From: Icerya purchasi
Taxonomy: Eukaryota; Arthropoda; Insecta; Hemiptera; Monophlebidae
Reading direction: 5' to 3'
Assembly: GCA_039619475.1 (NCBI GenBank)
Contig: CM077115.1
Span: 398,942,557 to 399,006,556 of the forward strand
Length of the DNA: 64,000 nt
Under the pieces are notes generated by a model. The model searched no databases. It saw only the letters and a list, made by a program, of their open reading frames with translations, and was not told the DNA's origin. Shown here in pieces: positions 10,591-22,605 of this stretch. How positions within the stretch are numbered: position 1 is the first letter of the stretch; each line of letters starts with the position of its first letter. A program made the position numbers and the translations under genes.

Positions 10591-12666
10591 GTAAAGAGCA
10601 AATTTAAAATTTTTTTGTAATATGAAAATAGAAATACATGTAATTACTGCAAGATCACTCTAATTTTCTTTTTTAATATTTTTATTGTTTACCACATTTC
10701 GCGTATATATTTACATCGAATAACTTGGTTGAAAATTTATAAAATCTGGTTTATGAAATTTACGAATTTCACTGAGATGTAAGTAAAAATGTTATAGTAC
10801 GCAAAGTGTGTATAGTATCGTTTTTCGTACAGATATTTACAAATACTTCATGAATGCAAAAATCAGAAATATGTCGATGTCGCCGGTTATCGGTTATTTC
10901 GGACGCAAGAAATAAGTGTTCTATTAGTGATCAGTAATTTTAATATCTTTATAGTGTAAAAGGAACGGTTGTAGACTTCAAATTAAGTATTCCATTTGTG
11001 ATATTATTTCCATGACAAATACTACATTTAAAATGAAGTTACAAAATTGAAAAGTATATGTGAAATTTTTTGTTCGTTTCAACTGTGCGCCGTATAGTAA
11101 TGAGTAAGTGAGCTAAATGATAATTATATTGATAATTCAACTGAAAATACCTTATTACCAATTTCTTTGGAGAGATGTATAATCATTATTTTCGAAATAT
11201 CATTTCTATTACAGTGAACTACTGCATGCATTACAACGGCGACGATTGATGTAGGCATAATTTAGATTTTTTCACATTTAACAAAATAGGTTTTTTTCGT
11301 AAAAATAACAGATTATTTAAAATATCTATTAACCGTGTAAATTTTTGTTGTTTTGAATTTAAAACAAAAGTAATTTAAAATGAAAATAAAACTCACTATT
11401 CCTTTCACATCTCTATTGTAGTTTGTTTTTACATTATATTCGTTAATATATCTTACTGCGCAAGTCGTAGAACTATTGTTTTATTTTATTTTTCTTTTAC
11501 TTTTTTACTTTTTATACTAAAACACATGTCTTATATATCATAATCGTACTTCAATTTACGTTTGTTTTCTTTCATTCGTTTTTACAAACCTTTCAATCTA
11601 AAATCTACTTTGAATTTAGTTATAAGTCGGCTAAGTGGGAACATTTTAATTTAATCTCAAATTTTATGTAAAAGTTTACCTAAAAAATTATTTCTTAACC
11701 TTAGAACTTGCGTCAGACAACATCGTCGCTAATATCTCGCATATTGAATGAACGAACTCCAGCTCTATAGTAATTAGTTTTCCGATTGACCAATGCTCAT
11801 ACTGCCGCAGGGTAGCTGAGCATAAAAAAAAAACAAAAACATAATAGCCTCATCAATTACGGTCTTAAGACCGATGTGATGTAAAAAAAAATAAACTTTA
11901 ACACTTTTACACTTTTGTAACAATTATATAATTTTTTAAAACCCCGACGCGTTTCGAAGCAAACACTTCATGTTCACGGGAGCAAAGTTTATTTTTATCA
12001 TAATTAAAAAAAAAAAATGTTAACAATGAGTAATAATAACAAATACAGTAAAAAAAAAACAAAAATTACCAAAATAATAAATTACGTTGTAAAAAAAGAG
12101 AGAATAAGTGATAATTCTTGCCGTAAACAATATTCCACATAGCTCACCTTTTTTATTTCATTATTTAATAGAAGATACTAAAAAATCGTAGTTTTTTATG
12201 ATGTGCGTTATTTTTTAAAATTTACAAATCATCTCTTTAGCAAAATAATTTTTTTGTGTACAATTACTTCATTTTTTTTTTATTAGAAAAAGAAAAATAA
12301 AGGGAGTATTTAAATAATTTTTTTAATTCTATGAAAGAGCTCCCTCCCGCCTTTTGATTTATATATTTGGAATTTCACTTTAAAAGAGTTATCTAGCGAT
12401 GAATTACGAATTTTTTAAGGGTAATTTTTGAGGCTGTTTTAAATTACATATTATATATTCTTGACGGTTCTTTTAGTTTTTTTTCCGCCCAGAGTAATCG
12501 GTTAGCTTGAAGTGATTGATACGGTTTTACAGAGAATTTTAATTGTAATTTATGATCCAATTTTGAAGTTTATAAGTCAAACCGTTCGTGAGCTAGAGAG
12601 AGAATGTTCACATAAGCAATAGCCTGAGTAAAAACGTCGAGGAAACCAAAACGTATTCCAAATATA

Positions 12667-13600
12667 CACGGTTTGTCGGAGAAGTTTCCGAACTTTTGAA
12701 ATAAATGATGTTATATTGGATGTAAAGTAATTTATTCGAATTAATTTTCAACCTGGTCATCTTTCCGAAGTATAGACGTATTTGAGCGCTTGTACAGCGA
12801 TTCGAAGCTTCTCTAGTACTCCTTTGACGTAATGACTCTGAGGCGCTTGTTGCAAGAAGTTTCAATGGCGGCTACGTCGTCAAAGAATCGTCCTTTCAGG
12901 TGCGTTTTAAGCTTCGGGAATAGGAAAAAGTCAGCAGTTGCCAAATCAGGTGAATAGGGGACGCGATTAATCTGTGGAGTTTGATTTTTAGCGAGATAAC
13001 GCTTGACAATGTTCGTCGAATGCGCGAACTCATTGTCATCCAACAGACTCCACGATCCGGGCTCGTTGTGCTCGGGCCGTATGCACTGAATCCGACGCTT
13101 GAGACCTTTTAAGACCCCTCGACGTAGTAGGCAGCGTTCACTGTTTGATTTGGAGCAGATATTCGTGATAAATTAACCCTTTTGCATCAAAATAAGCGAT
13201 GAGCATGATTTTCACCTTGGATTTTTGTTGGCGCACTTTCTGAGACCGTCCTTGAACCGCTTATACCATGTGTAAACAGTCGTACGTGATACTACACCTT
13301 CACCGAAACCATCATCGATCAATTTTTGCGTTTCCGAAAACGTTATTTGTAAAAGTCTAAGGCAGAATTAATTCGCGGAACGAATTTCTCACTTTTCATC
13401 CATTTTCAGATTTGCACATGCGACCCAAACACACATTCACTAAAATACGTCTGACTCGCAAACCAATCAACGAAAACTGCTGAAATTTTATACGCACACT
13501 CTAGAAGGATGTAGCGATACAGTACGGGTATTGTTTAATAGATAACGTTACTTGTATGCGTGCTAGAAAAGAAATTCGGGAACTTTTCCGACACACCGTG
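12667..13600 (-). mobile_element. Deleted mariner-like element with TA duplication
   Basis: Terminal repeats CACGGTTTGTCGGAGAAGTT on the left and, inverted, CACGGTGTGTCGGAAAAGTT on the right are flanked by TA at 12665-12666 and 13601-13602. The minus strand keeps transposase pieces: SRTTVYTWYKRFKDG (helix-turn-helix linker), KVKIMLIAYFDAKGLIYHE (catalytic core), and at 12813..13043 NEFAHSTNIVKRYLAKN with YSPDLATADFFLFPKLKTHL (third catalytic Asp region). Frames are shifted and the first Asp region is missing, so it is defective. It is a different mariner lineage from the copy at 5604. Confidence 0.85.
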
Positions 13601-13654
13601 TATGCATAGAGGACCGTTTTATAGGAAAAATATAGTCGAGCTTAGCTTATAACT

Positions 13655-14135
13655 TCATATTTAGACCCTCACCAAAAGCTCGAAAGTTTCGGAAATTTTT
13701 TTTTTTCCCGGTTATATGATATATCGTTGGAAAGATCGCTCTATTTGTCCGGAACAAAACCGTATTTCATTTCTTTAACGAAACTTTCAAACTTGACGAA
13801 AAGTGCCAAAAAGCACGAAAAATGACGTGCCCCACCCCCTAGCGCCGCAAGTATTGTAGATGAAAATTTTGAATAAAGTTAAAAATATGCGCATCCCCGA
13901 TTATTTCTCTAGTTTGGAACATCTGGGTTTCCAACTTTAGAATTAGACCCCGGAACGTCGAAAGCTCGAAATTTTTCAAAAAAAATATATTTTTTTTAGG
14001 CATATGATATTGATTGAAAGATCGCTATTTGTCTGGAACGAAACTGTATTCATCTTCTTAACTAAATTTTCGAAGTTAGTGACAATTTCAAAAAATTACA
14101 AAATATTATTTATCACCCACTCTTTGCGGCACGAA
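13655..14135. repeat. Diverged tandem duplication, about 270-bp period
   Basis: Two units share ordered blocks: AAAGCTCGAAA, then TATGATAT, then GAAAGATCGCT and ATTTGTC(C/T)GGAACAAAA/GAAACTGTATT. The second copy starts about 270 bp after the first (first about 13655-13865, second about 13925-14135). Each ends in CACCC...GCG/GC-like text. No reading frame explains it. It is probably part of an unidentified dispersed repeat. Confidence 0.55.
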
Positions 14136-14713
14136 AAATCAAATTTCTTTGTTTCGAATTTAGTATTGTATAAATGTAAATTATAGTTATCGTTAACTTG
14201 ATATACGGAATCCATGAAACATCACGCTTGACTGAACTCGTTAGTTCATACTTTTGTCGTTTCTGAACTATCTTATTAGGACTCGCTACATATATAATGT
14301 ACACCGAATCCTGGAAAAAACGTTAAAAGGTATTTCTGAAATTATTAGACATATAATTTAGCTGAGTATATTTGTGGCTGTGAAATATTTGTAAAGCATT
14401 TTACTGCTTTCTTCCTCAGTAAAGAAAATTGTAAATTAAATTAACTTTACAATACAAACTCGTTGTAACGCACATTTCACAAACTGTTTGGGAGAATATT
14501 TTCGTGTTAATAAAATTTATAGATTTATAAATGTTTTTTTTTTGTTTTTTTTTAATGGCAAATTAAGGTGCGTTATATAATTTGTGAAATTTTTATGTTA
14601 TAGCATTTGAAAATTTTTCACGCAACAAATGCGAAAATATAATGTTATACAATTCATAGAATGCGCAAAAGCCATTATGCGATTTTATTATCCTATGTTT
14701 AACGTGTATGTAT

Positions 14714-14992
14714 GGGCGTCGCCAACGATGGGCAAGGGCCCCCCCGAGCCTTGAAACTTTTTATTTAACTGGCCATGATGAGCATTCATAGACGCGTAAT
14801 CATGGACAATTTCACAAAAATTATGTTTTAATTGAGATTTTATTCTTGTTTAATAAAATATTAAGACTTTACAACTTATAAATTTTATTTTTCCTATAAC
14901 TCATATCCTTTTTCTATCATCTTGCTCCCTCCCCCTGGTGTCCGGCAACACCCATCTTGCGCCCCTCTGGCTCATCGGCTGGCGACGCTTTT
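14714..14992 (+). repeat. MITE-like repeat, copy 1
   Basis: This 279-bp unit has ends GGGCGTCGCC and GGCGACGC in inverted orientation, with GC-rich tips and an AT-rich core. A second copy lies inverted at 26566-26863. Shared blocks include CTGGCCATGATGAG, AGACGCGTAATCATG and ATTTTTCCTATAACTCAT. Flanks GTATGTAT and GCATGTAT (7 of 8) suggest an 8-bp target duplication as made by hAT elements. No coding capacity is seen. It lies in the MADF-BESS intron just upstream of exon 2. Confidence 0.7.
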
Positions 14993-15087
14993 GCATGTAT
15001 GTATTTAAAATAGAATTAGTTATAACTTTTGCGGTAAATATTACTTAGAAGCGAGCATTAATTTTTTCAATTTTATTTCCTTTACAG

Positions 15088-15638
15088 AAGAGACTGCTAA
15101 GAATACTTGGAAATATTTGAGACACGAATTCGGCAAGAAATTTGTAAAGATAAGATCTGGCGATGCAGTTAGCGAAGAACAGAGTTGGCCTTATTTTGAA
15201 ATTATGTTGTTTTTGAAGGACCAGTTCTTGCCGCGGCAAACGAATTCTAACTATTCTAACTCAGCTCTTAGCGATTGCGAAGATGTTGAAGATGACGCGT
15301 CCCCCCACGGAAGCGACGAAATCACAGCAGAATCGGCTACTTCGCACTTTACGCATTTTATGCTAGACGAAAGTTACGATGCCAGTCTGAGGAAGAGATT
15401 TATTCCGCAGGTTTCGCTCGGCCGTTCGTTATTAGAATTGGAGAGGGAAAAACTGAATATAAAAAAATCGCGACCTTTCATATCTCAAGACGATGAAGAC
15501 GTCGGCTTTTTTAGTTCGATACTGCCACACGTTAAGAAGTTAGATACGCGTAAGAAATTTATATTTAGAATGGAAGTTCAAAAAATTCTGTTTAATTTAA
15601 CGTTTCCTGACAAAGCAACTGATAGTAATCCTATTTAG
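15088..15638 (+). CDS. MADF-BESS protein, coding exon 2
   Basis: This terminal exon, entered at TTTCCTTTACAG, completes a 229-aa protein. It continues the MADF domain (ETAKNTWKYLRHEFGKKF, then SWPYFEIMLFLKDQFLPR), so MADF spans about residues 5-92. A Ser/Asp/Glu-rich linker (DCEDVEDDASPHGSDE) follows. The C-terminus has DDEDVGFFSSILPHVKKL and KFIFRMEVQKILF, a BESS motif (about residues 180-217) used for protein-protein contacts. MADF-BESS proteins are nuclear DNA-binding regulators such as Adf-1, Dip3 and hinge3-type factors in flies. The layout and length are typical; which member this is cannot be told. The stop is TAG at 15636. Confidence 0.9.
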
Positions 15639-17505
15639 CGGCATCTCCTTTATCGTTGATTTTTTCCTCCTCTGGTCCAACTTTCATTAGCGATTTTTTT
15701 TTTTTTTTTTGCTTCTTCTCTATACTGGCTTTTTGAATGCATTTTCTCCACCTAACGTCCAGCCATAGAGATCAATCTGCCCTTAAAAAATCTCGAAAAG
15801 GATGCGTATCGTTCCATTTCATTATTAAACAGTCATTTTTAATGGCGCGTTAATACTGAGGTTTTCCTTTATATCTTTTTCATCGCCCAAATTGGGATAA
15901 AAATTTAAATATTGAAAACAATACAATAATCGCGCGCGCGTAAAATATAAGAAGATTAATAATAATAAAAAAAATTTGAGATTGCCATTTTTAAAAAGAA
16001 AATTTTGACATTACAGGAATTTCAGAAAGGTAACTTTTATTTATTTGCATTTGAAAAACCTAGTCGGTAGAAAATAGATCTACTGTTCAACTGCTAGTCC
16101 GCAATAATTATATATAGTATCATTTTCCATCTTACACTTAAGTATTACCTGAGATCATTTTCGTGAATTAAAAATAAATGTTACATTTCCGCTTCAATTG
16201 CTGTTAATTTTTATTCATTTAATTTCCATCATACCTGATCTATTAACGGGGTTAAAACCGTAGGTTAACGTTTAGCGATTTGTCGGCAACGTTACTATCT
16301 TGTTAATTCGAGACCGCTGAAAAATGTACCGAATCGTCCGACATTTCATAGTGGCCGGCAGTTATCATTTATTCGGCACATTTTAAAAATATGGTACAAC
16401 AATGCGACGTGTAGACGGACAACTAGACAGGGATAAAGAAATACGTGGGTGTTACAATGTGATGAGTGGAAGAGAAAGCAGGTATTCTGATTTCGCTCGA
16501 CAACTGCACAGCTTACCTTGGCGGAATTAATTATCATGTTCGAAGTAGCTCTATCCAGAACAGAAATATTGTACAGACTAAAAACGATTCCAGCGAAAAA
16601 ATATAGTTCAAAACACACCCATTCACTGCTACATAAAGAAATCAAAAAAAAAATTTTCCATTCAATTCTTTACTGATTTTTAATGACGCATTTAAAGAAA
16701 AAAGAAAGAAAAGAAAACTTCAATTACTAAAGTGAGCGATTCAACTTTGTACGATATGTTTTATTACTTTTAATTTTTTTTATTTTTATTCTTAATAATA
16801 TGTGGAGAACCCGTAAGGCATCCGTCCGTGTAATACAGAACTTTTATTTATAATAAATAGAGATCGGATTTATATGCATTTGCTGTGATAAATCGATGTT
16901 TTCCTTTACCTTTTTGGAACATTGAGAGTTTAAAAATGCATTGTGGATCTTGCACATATTTTGCATCTTTTAATGGTTTTGTATTTCCCTGTCTGTACAT
17001 ATATTTTAAATATTTCGTATTTTCATTATTTCCAATTTTTTTAAATTGTTATTGATCCTTTCTTTAAAAAAAAAATAAAAAAAGCGATCCGAACAGACAT
17101 TTTAATCTATTTTCTTCAGACCTATTACTGTCTATATTAAATAAGATAATTTAATATTAAAACAATCAACAACAAAATAGCCAAACGCAAACATTATAAT
17201 AAAATGTTAGTGTTTAGTCTAACATTTACAAAGGCTATTCTTTCTATATAATCGGAGTCTGCGAGCTCGTCACGCTCGTTACCGTCTTAACAATTGTAGA
17301 TTAAAACTTTTTTTATCAGCAGATTGAAAAAATAAAATTAAAATTTTCAAATAAATTTTTTTGCGCAGTATTGTAAATTTAACGTTCACGTAGATATAAA
17401 TATTTTCCCGATGGCAAACTTTTCAAACAGACTGACAAGTAGTTTCGAACTTAACCGCAATATTGCATGAATAATTTAGGTTCCGCCCATTTTCACTTCC
17501 ATTAA
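15639..17505. other. 3' flank of the MADF-BESS gene, AT-rich
   Basis: The 3' untranslated region should start here. An AATAATAAAAAA run near 15958 is a possible polyadenylation region but not a clean AATAAA. Beyond it only short chance frames were seen, including a minus-strand one at 16346..16645 with no recognisable domain. Confidence 0.35.
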
Positions 17506-18251
17506 GAAGGTACTCTTGTCTAAAGGCATAAGTTTTGGGCGTTTTGTCGAGCTCGATTTAAAAAAACAAAAAACATATTTTTACTATTCATTTTTCTGCA
17601 AGATATTTATTGATATTTTAAAAATATACAAAAAAAATTAAAAAAAGTTTTGAAAAAAAAACATTAATAAAAAGTTCTAAATTGGTAAAGGAGGAGGTAT
17701 TCTGGTTGACACGATTATGGCCCTTCTCGTCATGTGAAACAAAATTAAAAAAAGGATTCTTAATTAGTAAGAATGTCGTTATAGCCCCTACCCGAAAAAA
17801 AAAGGATTTTTTTTTTTTTCTCGCAAAATAAAAGGACATTTTCAACCCCTTTTTATTTTTTCATACTTTTTAATTGTTTAAAATAGTAAAAAAAAAAATA
17901 ATTTTGATACAAAAGTGGTAGGGGTGATAGAAGGTTATATACTGAAGGTTGGTACAAAATTTGAAGTAAATTGGTTAAATAGAACTTGAAATATCACATC
18001 AACCATGTTGAAAAAAGTCCAGCTCTTGACACTGAGTCTCTCTGCTTCTCCCTATAACGCTTCCTTTATTCTCTCCTTTCCTTCATCTTCTGTGGTGCCT
18101 GCACTGCTATCCTTTGTTGTGTTCATTTTTGACCGGCTAGCTATATATATAGTTTTATAGCTTAGCTTTTCATGTTGCTGGGTCAATGCCGCTGGCGCAC
18201 CCATAGAAAAAAAAAATTATGTTTTTCAAAATTCTAGACCAGAATACCCCC
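17506..18251. mobile_element. TTAA-flanked non-autonomous DNA element, 746 bp
   Basis: TTAA occurs at 17502-17505 and 18252-18255. Just inside, the left end reads GAAGGTACTCTTGTCTAAA and the inverted right end reads GGGGGTATTCTGGTCTAGA (14 of 19 match). A TTAA target is used by piggyBac and Kolobok transposases. There is no transposase frame, so it must have been moved in trans. The interior has poly(A/T) tracts and a GCCGCTGGCGCACCC block. Confidence 0.65.
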
Positions 18252-18826
18252 TTAATAGATATATAAAGAGATTTCTCTGTTGAACAATTTTTTTCTGATA
18301 CGCGACGTTCTCGAGTTCTCAGTTTTTAATTACTTCTGCATATTTGATTAACATTGAAATATTTTCTCGAATTTTTAAACCAATCGCAGCGCGAATAAAT
18401 AACTCTGAAAATAGCTTATTTTATAAGTCTGTATCTGCGTGTGTGTGCGCGCGCGCGCACAAGCGTACATGTAAATGAGTAATATTTGAATAGTAAACGA
18501 ATTTTTTCATCGTGTACATAATTTTCGTATTTTCAGAATCGTTTTTGCATATATGCATATTTTCGAATATTTTAAATTTTATTTTACGTATATAAATCCG
18601 GACTCTAGTAATAAAATTTACAAGAATTAATCTTATATGCAAATAACTCGTATAAACATAAGTATGTGTCAACTTACTTTTATACACAATCATTGTATTC
18701 CAAGTCCTAAAATAAAAGTCAAAAACATAAACATACCGCTATACTTAACTAAATTAGCATATACCAAGAATCCATGCTCAACAAATGATCGATATTCAAC
18801 GTAGTTCAAGCTAATAACTTATTACC

Positions 18827-19067
18827 ATAATTATTGCTGCTGGAAAAAAATATCCTACAGAAATCACAGACATAAAAAGTAAAAAATATCGCTGGTTAGA
18901 GATTAAAATCTGGCTGCTGGGTAATCGCTTCGATATATAAATAAGGATTTATATTATATACCGAAGTGATTATCAAGCAGCCATATTTTAATCTCTAACC
19001 AGCGATATTTTTTACTTTTTATGTCTGTGATTTCTGTAGGATATTTTTTCCCAGCAGCAATAATTAT
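18827..19067. repeat. 241-bp near-perfect palindrome (foldback)
   Basis: The arms 18827-18932 and 18962-19067 are each 106 bp, inverted copies differing at only about half a dozen places, around a 29-bp AT-rich loop. The outer tips read ATAATTATTGCTGCTGG and CCAGCAGCAATAATTAT. Transcribed from either strand it would form one long hairpin. It is most simply a foldback MITE. There is no coding content. Confidence 0.88.
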
Positions 19068-22000
19068 TCTTTTGTTTTACTGAATTAATTTTTTGGATCA
19101 GTAAATCAGAAGAATGCATAACCACAGAAAATTATAACGCTGTTTAGCCGATAGCATTTCTTTTCACTAATTTAAATTATGTCAACTTTCCTTGCAACTA
19201 CATTCAGCTGATCTACTACTACGCATGTCTACTTTAAAGTATTGAAACTAATACGCTTCTAATTTATTGATCTGGGTACTTCATTACTCGCGATTGCCCA
19301 ACAGATCCCACTCCATAAAAATGAAAATGGAAAAGCTTATTTCTCGGTTAAAGTTGCAGACGAAATATATTTTTTCAGGCCATTTCGATCCGTATCCTAG
19401 TAACAAAGTGCGCATTAAGTGGCACTCGTTGAAACTTTCAAGTTTCTATATCGGAAAAGTCAGAGAAATTTGCAGAAGAAGCGGAAATACCTGCGTGATA
19501 TGTAACATGATTGAACACTTGATGTTAAAAATGATTGCAAAATCCTGGTATATGTACATTTATTCTATATAAATAATGAAACAATTTACTGGATCTTATT
19601 AATGATCGAAAAAACAGGAAACTAAACTAGTAACGAATTTTATTCATTTTTTGAAGTTATTTCATCGATGGGGTTGAACTATATTGAGGTATAATAAAAA
19701 AAAAAAAAAAAAAAAGGTGTTGCGAAATGTTTGGAAATTACGTACTGTATGACTATTGTTTTTTCTGTATCGGCGGAAAGATTGAAAAAGTTAGGAAAAC
19801 CAAGAAAAGCCAGGGAAATTGAAAAAAAAAAAAAAGTGAAGCCACCCCCTGTAAATTTCTTTTTAGTTTTCCTATTTCGTTAGAAATCGGTTTAACGTTG
19901 TGAGACGGATTTTTTCTCTTTTTAGGATAAAAATTTATGCTCCTAAAATCGGCTTTTTGTAAAGTAAAAGGTCAAGAAATTTAATCTTAAATTTTTGTGT
20001 TATTTTACCGGCATCTACATTTCCGCTTAACTTATTTCGCTATTTTTCTTAACCGATTACACTTACATGCGAGAAAAAATGAGCCAACGATAATGTTAAA
20101 TGGTGGAACAATTTCAAAAATAATTACTCTAATAAGCGGATAAAAAGTTTCTCGCTTATAAACATTTAGTAAATAAATTAAATGCGTCGGATTTGCCGAC
20201 GAAGAGGAAATACGTTTATGGAAGTCGAAACGCGGTAGATTTAACTCTACCGATGGTGCTAACTTACAATCGAATTAATCTAAATTATAATTTCTCGCTT
20301 TAAACGAGAAATGGCGTACACGGTTTTTAAAAATCTTCCTGCCTGCTATTTATTTCTTTTTTACTTTTCTTCTCCATGTTAGCTCCCAGTTGCGCCTGAA
20401 ACTAATAATTGCAGCGCTCGTACCGTGGTCCCTTAGCATGATACGTACTATAGAGGTTTTAGAGATGAAAAACTGGTCCGTATAAATTTCATTGCACAAG
20501 TAATTATAAAATAATAGTTATAACACGCGTGTAAAAATATCAGTGAATTATTTATTTATTTTTACAAATTAACTTTAAATAAAATACAACGATAGAGAGT
20601 TATTACATATTGTACGTGATTGATTATTATTATATGTACAAGACATTACGATAAATATGATAATTGACATAATTGAGTTGATCAACACGCCGCGGTAGTG
20701 TTACACTTATTACGAGTAAGAACACGTGTAATTTTACGAAACTAATTGATCTACTCTTATATTAAATATTGTGCTGTAGATAAGACGTCGATTTTTTTTT
20801 TTTTCTTCTTCGTGGTAAATTGTAAAATTGCAATGATTAATTGTACAAAAATATAACAAACACATCTGATTTGTTGATGGTAGTTCGCGTAAAAATTTGA
20901 ATGATACGTTTAATCTTAGCTGCATAATAATTTCCCGGTGAAAAATTAAGTTACCAAAGCGATGAAAAAGCTTCTTTTTTTTTTTTTTTAAATTAACTGT
21001 TTTACTAAATTTTTTTTTTGAACATTAATGATCATAATATGAAGCCCTTTAAGAACACGATCTATACGTGTAAAAATGAAATTAACCATAGATCGTACAT
21101 GAAACTGTAATGAGCTCCAATAAGGATGCATTAGAATGTAACTAACTTTTCCGACTGCATTATGTAATTGTAAAAATTGTTATTTATTTTTAGCATTACT
21201 GTTATTTCTCGATGATTATGAATTTTTTTCTATCAATAAAACTACTTATTGAGCTAATTACAATTTTGCGCGTGCTCTAACTACTTACAAAAACTAAGAA
21301 ACTTGTAATATTGTAAATTGTATTTCCTTACGGTGATTTAAATTATGAAATAAAAGAACTGTTTACAAATGGTATGCTGTTAATTACTGTTTTATTGTTT
21401 TTTTTTGTTTTTTTTTTGAAAGGAAAAGGGATGTTAAATTTATACGAAGTAATAACTACGATAAAAAGCGGAAGTTACATTTGATTCGTGCAAATGCTCA
21501 GAGCTCGAATTACTGGCAAAGGCGACTCTATGATTTTATTTTGTTGGAACGCGCTATTAAAGGTTATTTTAAAATTTAAATACATTTAAAAGATGTAATA
21601 ATCTTTGTTCAGTTCATGTGGCAAAAAACAATGGGGTTTAATCTTCAGGAGAAAACCCTTTTTCCTTTACCCGTTGTTTTCAAAAATTAAGATTTTAATA
21701 AATCTCTCCTTTTATTGTTCGTATATCATTTAGCGCCAAATTATTATCAAAACATCAACTGCTATAACAAATTTTAGTTTAAACAAAGTGAAAAATATTT
21801 TTTTTTTTTTTTGGCTAAATTTTTAGTCGAGATTTTTATAGAAATAATCGTGATAAAAATTAAAGTCAACGTTTTATACTAACTTCCGTCAGCTAATCGT
21901 AGTGAAGTTTGTGAGAGATTTTCATAATTGATACATAGGCTTTTAGAATTCTTAATGTTAATACTGAAAATAGTTTTCTAAAATTTTCCTGTTAGCAGTT

Positions 22001-22605
22001 ACGAAAAATCGTATAAAATGCAGTTATCTTATCATTTACAAACGAACAAACGAGGATCGGCTTTGACCCGTGTATCTGTGTACGTTTGGTTTAGTAAAAT
22101 CTATGTGCATTAGAGATTGCAATGATAAAATATTTATGGACGTTTTAAGTTTCCTGTAATGGCGGTACAGGAAAGTCACTAGTCTATTGCATTTTACAAA
22201 AGCAATAATTGTTCTAAATTAATTTTTATACATATACTTTTAGTTAACCTTCGTATTACTAAGAAAACTCGGCAATTTCATATTCTTTTTCAAAAAATAT
22301 TTTCAAGCAGTTATTGTAAATCGGTTAAAAGATCAATTCGCTATACACCCTAAAGAAGTTTAGGACGTACACAGTTTACTATATTCATAACAATTTTAAC
22401 ATTTACTATTTTACCTTTATAAATTACTTGGAACATTACTATGTAGTTTAAAATTATTCAAAATAATTCAATTTAATTATTTAATACGATAAATACGTTT
22501 GATCAAAATTCTTACATAAAAAATTATTTAAAAAATCAATTTTTCAGACTATTTTTCAAAAGAATGCAAAGTCGATTTTTTAATAACAGACATATGGATC
22601 GTTAA
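19068..22605. other. Intergenic AT-rich sequence
   Basis: There are poly(A), poly(T) and short A/T repeats. A 101-codon plus-strand frame at 19267..19572 has no recognisable domain and sits right beside the palindrome. Nothing here is supported as a gene. Confidence 0.35.

Larger units (their letters stand above)
10591..15087 (+). other. Intron of the MADF-BESS gene
   Basis: This GT (GTAAAG) to AG (TTTCCTTTACAG) intron of 4497 bp holds a deleted mariner-like element, a diverged tandem duplication and a MITE (listed separately). The rest is AT-rich with nothing recognised. A motif CGACGCGTTTCGAAGC near 11944 looks like a dispersed repeat piece, but I cannot name it. Confidence 0.75.

Noticed and set aside
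15045..15239. Minus-strand frame over MADF exon 2
   Set aside because: Shadow of the MADF-BESS coding exon; no domain in this frame.
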